A program made the position numbers and the translations under genes. Below are positions 60,473 through 64,000 of a DNA stretch of 64,000 bases, one piece after another. The notes under the pieces were generated by a model that was not told the DNA's origin, did not search any database, and saw only the letters and a list, made by a program, of their open reading frames with translations. The stretch comes from an uncultured Maribacter sp. (GTDB taxonomy: Bacteria; Bacteroidota; Bacteroidia; Flavobacteriales; Flavobacteriaceae), in contig CANMKG010000001.1 in the NCBI GenBank assembly GCA_947498505.1, forward strand, positions 124,001 to 188,000. The letters run 5' to 3'. Every line of letters starts with the position of its first letter. Positions within the stretch are counted from its first letter, which is position 1.

Positions 60473-61663
60473 TTAGCGATCTTCTATACGATTATCATCA
60501 AATGATGATGGTAAAAGTTTGGGAATTAGTTTTATGAAAATAGGGAGTAAAATAGCTCCTCCTGGCAGCATAAAAATGGCTAAAGAGGGTATGCTCTTAA
60601 AAACATCTAAAAGTTGTTTTTGAGCTTTCTTTTTTTCTTCAGGAGTTAAATCTCTAATTGTGGATTGCGACAGCAAACCAATTAATTCTTTGCTTTCTGA
60701 TAATTCTTTTTGCAGTCGTTTTTTGTTTCTTAGAATTAGTTTATTGGTGATACTTGTCATGTTGTCATAAAACTGAGAGGCTAAATTATTGTCTTTTAAA
60801 AATGAAATATTTTCTGCATTTTGTGTAAAGAAATATGATATTTCGTTTATTGATTTCTTAATTTCTTTAGGTGTTTTCTTTAGGTCCCTTCCGAGGTCGA
60901 AAATGAATTTTGATTTTCGGTAGTCAATAGATTTGTTTTCCCATATCATTAGGCATGCAAGCTCTAAAAAGTATTGATTCTCCCAGATATTAACATTCTT
61001 TTTAAGGGTGTTTCTGTATTCAGGGTCAAAAGGTTGTTCTTGCTCATTTGTAAAGGTTCGTGAAGCCTTAAATAGTTGGGATAATTTCTCATCCGCTTTA
61101 TTGTGTTCCTTGGTTCCAAGTGCTTGGTAGGTGGTACTTACTGCAAGAATTTCCAAATGCTTAGCGTGTTTTTTTATGTCATTTGAGTTTTCTAAGTAGC
61201 GCTTAAATATTAAAATATCAATGAATAAAAGTGAGTTGGCAAAAATATTATTAAATACTTTTTTGATAAGGTTGTCGCTTACAATTACTCTACCATCAAT
61301 AACTTTTTCTAGTTGAGCAGAATCTGAACTTTCAGAAATAATCTTTTTAAAAAGAGAATTGTTGTGAAGGTCTAGGTCTTTGTAGAATTGCAAAAGAAGC
61401 TTTGTAAAGCTTTTAAAGCCTTTATTGTTGGTATGGGTTTGGTAAGTGTAAAATAACGCAGCTAAAAGATTTATTTTGGCTAACTCGCTTTCAGAGGCAG
61501 AATGTTCTGTAGGTATGTTTTTGAGCGTTCTTATGTTAATTCCATAAGTGAACCCTACTATTTTGAGTTCGTCTAGGAGGTCTCCAAAATTTTGGAAACT
61601 TATTTTATGTTGCTTGGTGAGGTGATCAAACTTGTTAATCCAACCAGAAGTGGATGGGTTCAT
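60473..61663 (-). CDS. Bacterial LETM1-domain protein
   Basis: A 396-residue protein. Residues about 1-330 are helical and not recognised. Residues 339-388 form a LETM1 signature: LTPEEKKKAQKQLLDVFK, a hydrophobic helix IFMLPGGAILLPIFIKLIP, and KLLPSSF. In eukaryotic LETM1 the same segment (EEKKQ.., PF..FLLPV.LKLFPNMLPSTF) includes the single membrane helix of the mitochondrial inner-membrane cation exchanger. I recall LETM1-like proteins being annotated in Bacteroidota, with no known function. Only one membrane segment, at the C-terminus, is visible. The ATG is preceded by a 16-nt A-run on the coding strand. Confidence 0.82.
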   Translation of the reverse strand: MNPSTSGWINKFDHLTKQHKISFQNFGDLLDELKIVGFTYGINIRTLKNIPTEHSASESELAKINLLAALFYTYQTHTNNKGFKSFTKLLLQFYKDLDLHNNSLFKKIISESSDSAQLEKVIDGRVIVSDNLIKKVFNNIFANSLLFIDILIFKRYLENSNDIKKHAKHLEILAVSTTYQALGTKEHNKADEKLSQLFKASRTFTNEQEQPFDPEYRNTLKKNVNIWENQYFLELACLMIWENKSIDYRKSKFIFDLGRDLKKTPKEIKKSINEISYFFTQNAENISFLKDNNLASQFYDNMTSITNKLILRNKKRLQKELSESKELIGLLSQSTIRDLTPEEKKKAQKQLLDVFKSIPSLAIFMLPGGAILLPIFIKLIPKLLPSSFDDNRIEDR

Positions 61664-62096
61664 AGGTTATTTTTTTTTTTTTTTTGGTTTAATACGTTAG
61701 ATGCAATTTAGGAATTACTAGGGTTAGTTTTAATTTATTTTGTTTTTTCATCAATTTTTCTAAAGTTGATGGCTCTTGATAAGTGTGTTGTGTTGGTTTT
61801 CATTGTATTAATTTATAGCTTTATGTAATTGTATATATCTGATTGTTTTTTAATTAATTATAATTGTTTATTTGAAATTTTAATTTAATACTTTATTTTA
61901 AGTGGTTTGTGTTGAAAAGATGTTTTGTATTAATTAAAATGTGTAATAATTGGTTAAATGTTTTATATTTCAGCAAACAGACTATATTTACATAATTGGC
62001 TTTTGTTTTTAACAAAGTAATTGACAATTTTGAAGTTAACATAAAATTAAATGGAAAAGGTTTTTGACTGTTTTAAAACCACTGTAGTAGTTGTAT
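61664..62096. other. 433-bp intergenic region between LETM1 and VOC genes
   Basis: The region is extremely AT-rich. It contains the A/T homopolymer next to the LETM1 start and no ORF or strong palindrome. No exact TAnnTTTG box was found for the VOC gene. Confidence 0.55.
61670..61685 (-). repeat. 16-nt homopolymer (A-tract on coding strand) 6 bp before LETM1 start
   Basis: A run of 16 T on the plus strand, 61670-61685, read as A16 just upstream of the ATG at 61663 on the minus strand. It occupies the ribosome-binding region. Length variation in such runs could alter expression. Confidence 0.85.
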
Positions 62097-63161
62097 ATGG
62101 GTAAGATAATTAACGGAATCCAACAGATTGGAATTGGAGTAAAGAATGTTAACGAAGTATTTAATTGGTACAGAAAAAATTTAGGTTTTGATGTAATGGT
62201 TTTCAATGATGAAGCCACGGCAACATTAATGTCTAAATACACCGGGGATGAACCAAGAAAAAGAAAGGCAGCCTTGGCTTTAAACATGATTGGTGGTGGA
62301 GGTCTTGAAATTTGGCAATTTAAGGATAGAGAACCAATGGCGCCAGTGCAACCAATTTTACTTGGTGACTTGGGAATTAATATAATGAAGCTTCGTTCTA
62401 AAGAGGTGGTTAATATACATAAATCGTTAAAAGAGCTGAATTTAGAATATGTTTCTGAAATAGATATACTATCATACGGTTTTGAACAGTTTATTTTTAC
62501 AGATCCGTGGGGTAATTTAGTTCAGGTTTTAAATGATGACTACTGTTTTAGTGATTCTAAGAGTGACTGTGGAGGTGTGTTAGGTGCCGTTATAGGGGTG
62601 TCTAATATGGATAAATCCATTTCTTTTTATAAAGATTTGTTGGGTTTTGATATAGTTGAATTTGATAAAACACAACAATTTGATGATTTTAAAAACCTTC
62701 CAGAAGGTTATCATGAGTTTAGAAGAGTGCTGTTAAAAAGAGGGTGCGTAAAAAAAGGAGGTTTTGGAGAATTGTTTGGGCCTTCAGAAATTGAATTAAT
62801 TCAGGTTTTAAACAGAACACCGAGTAAAATATATAAGGACCGTTTTTGGGGAGATTTGGGGTATATTCATTTGTGTTTTGATGTGCATGGAATGGAAAAA
62901 CTCAGAAATGATGCTAGTGATTTAAACTATGCCTTTACTGTGGATAGTGCAGACAGTTTTGATATGGGAGATGCAGCTGGTCATTTTAGCTATGTAGAAG
63001 ACCCAGATGGCACGCTAATAGAGTTTGTGGAAACGCATAAGGTACCTATTTTAAAATCGCTTGGAATATACGTAAACCTTAAAAAAAGAAATCCTCAAAA
63101 ACCGCTACCTAGATGGTTGGTTAAAGCAATGAAGGTGCATCAGGTAAAAAAGGACATATAA
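62097..63161 (+). CDS. Two-domain VOC protein (4-HPPD-like architecture)
   Basis: The protein has 354 residues from the ATG at 62097; a TTG two codons earlier is rejected. Two VOC units are seen: IGIGVKNVNEVFNWYRKNLGFD and AVIGVSNMDKSISFYKDLLGFD (each in two parts), each ending with a FTDPWGNLVQV or VEDPDGTLIEFVETH segment. The layout is similar to 4-hydroxyphenylpyruvate dioxygenase and to extradiol-type enzymes. Metal ligands could be the His in GYIHLCFDVHG and Glu in IEFVE, but I could not place a full triad. A GlxA-like regulator follows 31 bp later on the same strand. Confidence 0.78.
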   Translation: MGKIINGIQQIGIGVKNVNEVFNWYRKNLGFDVMVFNDEATATLMSKYTGDEPRKRKAALALNMIGGGGLEIWQFKDREPMAPVQPILLGDLGINIMKLRSKEVVNIHKSLKELNLEYVSEIDILSYGFEQFIFTDPWGNLVQVLNDDYCFSDSKSDCGGVLGAVIGVSNMDKSISFYKDLLGFDIVEFDKTQQFDDFKNLPEGYHEFRRVLLKRGCVKKGGFGELFGPSEIELIQVLNRTPSKIYKDRFWGDLGYIHLCFDVHGMEKLRNDASDLNYAFTVDSADSFDMGDAAGHFSYVEDPDGTLIEFVETHKVPILKSLGIYVNLKKRNPQKPLPRWLVKAMKVHQVKKDI

Positions 63162-63192
63162 TTACAATTATTGATTCCGTTTTAAAAGTACT

Positions 63193-64000
63193 ATGAAGGA
63201 AAGCTTAAAAAAAAGTAAAGTGGTTTTCGTAGTGCCTCCTGAAGTTCAATTATTGGACATTAATGGGCCAATTCAAGTATTTTACGAAGCTAATGATTTA
63301 GGTGCTCTATTTAATTTGCACTATGTCTCGCTATTTCAAAATGAAAGTGAAACAACCAGCGCAGCGGGATTAAAGTTTTCTGGACTTACCAATTTTAATG
63401 AAATTCAGTTAGAACCTAATGACTACATCTTTATTCCTGGAATTACTTTTTATTTATTCTCTGATTATAATTTCATGCAAAAAAGTGAAGCCTTTTTAAA
63501 GTGGTTACAGACACAAAATTCTAGGCATGTTAATATATGCTCTGTCTGTACTGGAGCTTTCTTATTAGGCGAATCAGGTATTTTAAATGATAAATATTGT
63601 ACAACCCATTGGCAAAGGACTAATGAGCTTGAAAAAAAGTATCCAAAGATTAAATTATTGAAAAACAGATTATTTGTTGTAGACGGAAATGTCTATAGCA
63701 GTGCTGGTGTAGCGTCAGGAATAGATTTGTCACTGCATATTATAGAAAAAGAATTAGGACCTAGGTTTGCAGTAGATGTAGCAAAATCAATGGTTGTGTA
63801 TTTTCGTCGTGGAGAATCAGATAGCCAAATTAGTGCCTATTTGGAATATCGAAATCATATGGAAAATAGAATTCATGAAGCGCAATCATTTATTCTAAAT
63901 AACTTAGAAAAGTCAATTACCACCAGTGATATTGCTGAGGAAGTAAACATGAGCGATAGAAACCTTTCTCGTTTATTTAAAAAAACCACTGGAGTAACCA
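63193..64000 (+). CDS. GlxA-like AraC regulator with DJ-1/PfpI domain (3' end outside window)
   Basis: The first 269 codons of an AraC-type regulator, still open at the window end. The N-terminal part is a DJ-1/PfpI-like domain: VVFVVPPEVQLLDINGPIQVF in two parts, YIFIPGITFYLF, and the nucleophile-elbow region ICSVCTGAFLLGESG. The start of the AraC HTH is ITTSDIAEEVNMSDRNLSRLFKKTTG. The architecture matches the FtrA/GlxA group, which controls catabolic genes. It lies 31 bp after the two-domain VOC gene, which is its probable target or co-transcribed partner. Confidence 0.88.
   Translation, partial: MKESLKKSKVVFVVPPEVQLLDINGPIQVFYEANDLGALFNLHYVSLFQNESETTSAAGLKFSGLTNFNEIQLEPNDYIFIPGITFYLFSDYNFMQKSEAFLKWLQTQNSRHVNICSVCTGAFLLGESGILNDKYCTTHWQRTNELEKKYPKIKLLKNRLFVVDGNVYSSAGVASGIDLSLHIIEKELGPRFAVDVAKSMVVYFRRGESDSQISAYLEYRNHMENRIHEAQSFILNNLEKSITTSDIAEEVNMSDRNLSRLFKKTTGVT

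Noticed and set aside
1-64000. tRNA, rRNA, IS element or prophage
   Set aside because: I saw no tRNA-like cloverleaf, rRNA conserved segment, transposase, integrase or terminal inverted repeats by eye; a dedicated search such as tRNAscan could still find a missed tRNA.

Overview
The window looks like a chromosome segment of a marine-type member of the Bacteroidota, most likely family Flavobacteriaceae. The DNA is AT-rich and Shine-Dalgarno sites are mostly missing. Several upstream regions carry the Bacteroidota promoter box TAnnTTTG. The gene content is typical of the group: SusC-like receptors with a carboxypeptidase-regulatory domain, a DUF4249 partner, a hybrid two-component system (HTCS), 2TM-domain proteins, LytTR regulators, a GIN-domain lipoprotein and a PspC/PadR locus. 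I saw no rRNA, tRNA, CRISPR array, transposase, integrase or phage gene.

Layout. 1-10.1 kb: two tandem AraC regulators face a four-gene minus-strand run (HTCS sensor, two S1 sulfatases, one lipoprotein), which reads as a device for sensing and desulfating a sulfated glycan. 10.8-16.2 kb: central metabolism (transketolase and a small transaldolase), a Tat-exported Gfo/Idh/MocA oxidoreductase and thioredoxin reductase. 16.2-24.0 kb: the least explained part. A LytTR regulator, a TPR histidine kinase and a small unknown protein form one operon. Divergent to it lie two paralogous proteins of unknown function, a 128-residue protein with HG and ACRS motifs, and a membrane protein. 24-32 kb: dipeptide epimerase, a GIN/PspC/PadR/DUF4870 envelope group, AIM24-like protein, threonine dehydratase-like enzyme and a 2H phosphoesterase. 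32.4-36.4 kb: a redox group of azoreductase, cupin, FMN reductase, DoxX and a second flavodoxin-fold oxidoreductase. It is built around an ECF41-type sigma factor whose probable promoter motif is visible twice. 36.4-41.8 kb: LysR, Crp, HAD, DUF4180, PBP4-type carboxypeptidase and OxyR.

42-48.8 kb: two TonB-dependent receptors, one with a DUF4249 lipoprotein, and a membrane-bound class III nucleotide cyclase. 48.8-55.9 kb: RhlE-type helicase, FAD dehydrogenase, and a metE/VOC pair divergent from an Lrp regulator. 56-60.4 kb: a periplasmic TPR protein, a LytS-type kinase carrying its own 2TM domain, five tandem free-standing 2TM proteins and the LytTR regulator, arranged as one tightly packed signalling operon. 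60.5-64 kb: a bacterial LETM1-domain protein with a 16-nt A-tract just before its start codon, a two-domain VOC protein, and a GlxA-like AraC regulator cut by the window end.

The observations most worth following up are the unknown cluster at 19.4-24.0 kb with its dedicated two-component system, the ECF41 promoter pair, the 2TM array with a near-identical 69-bp repeat between neighbouring genes, and the LETM1 protein.
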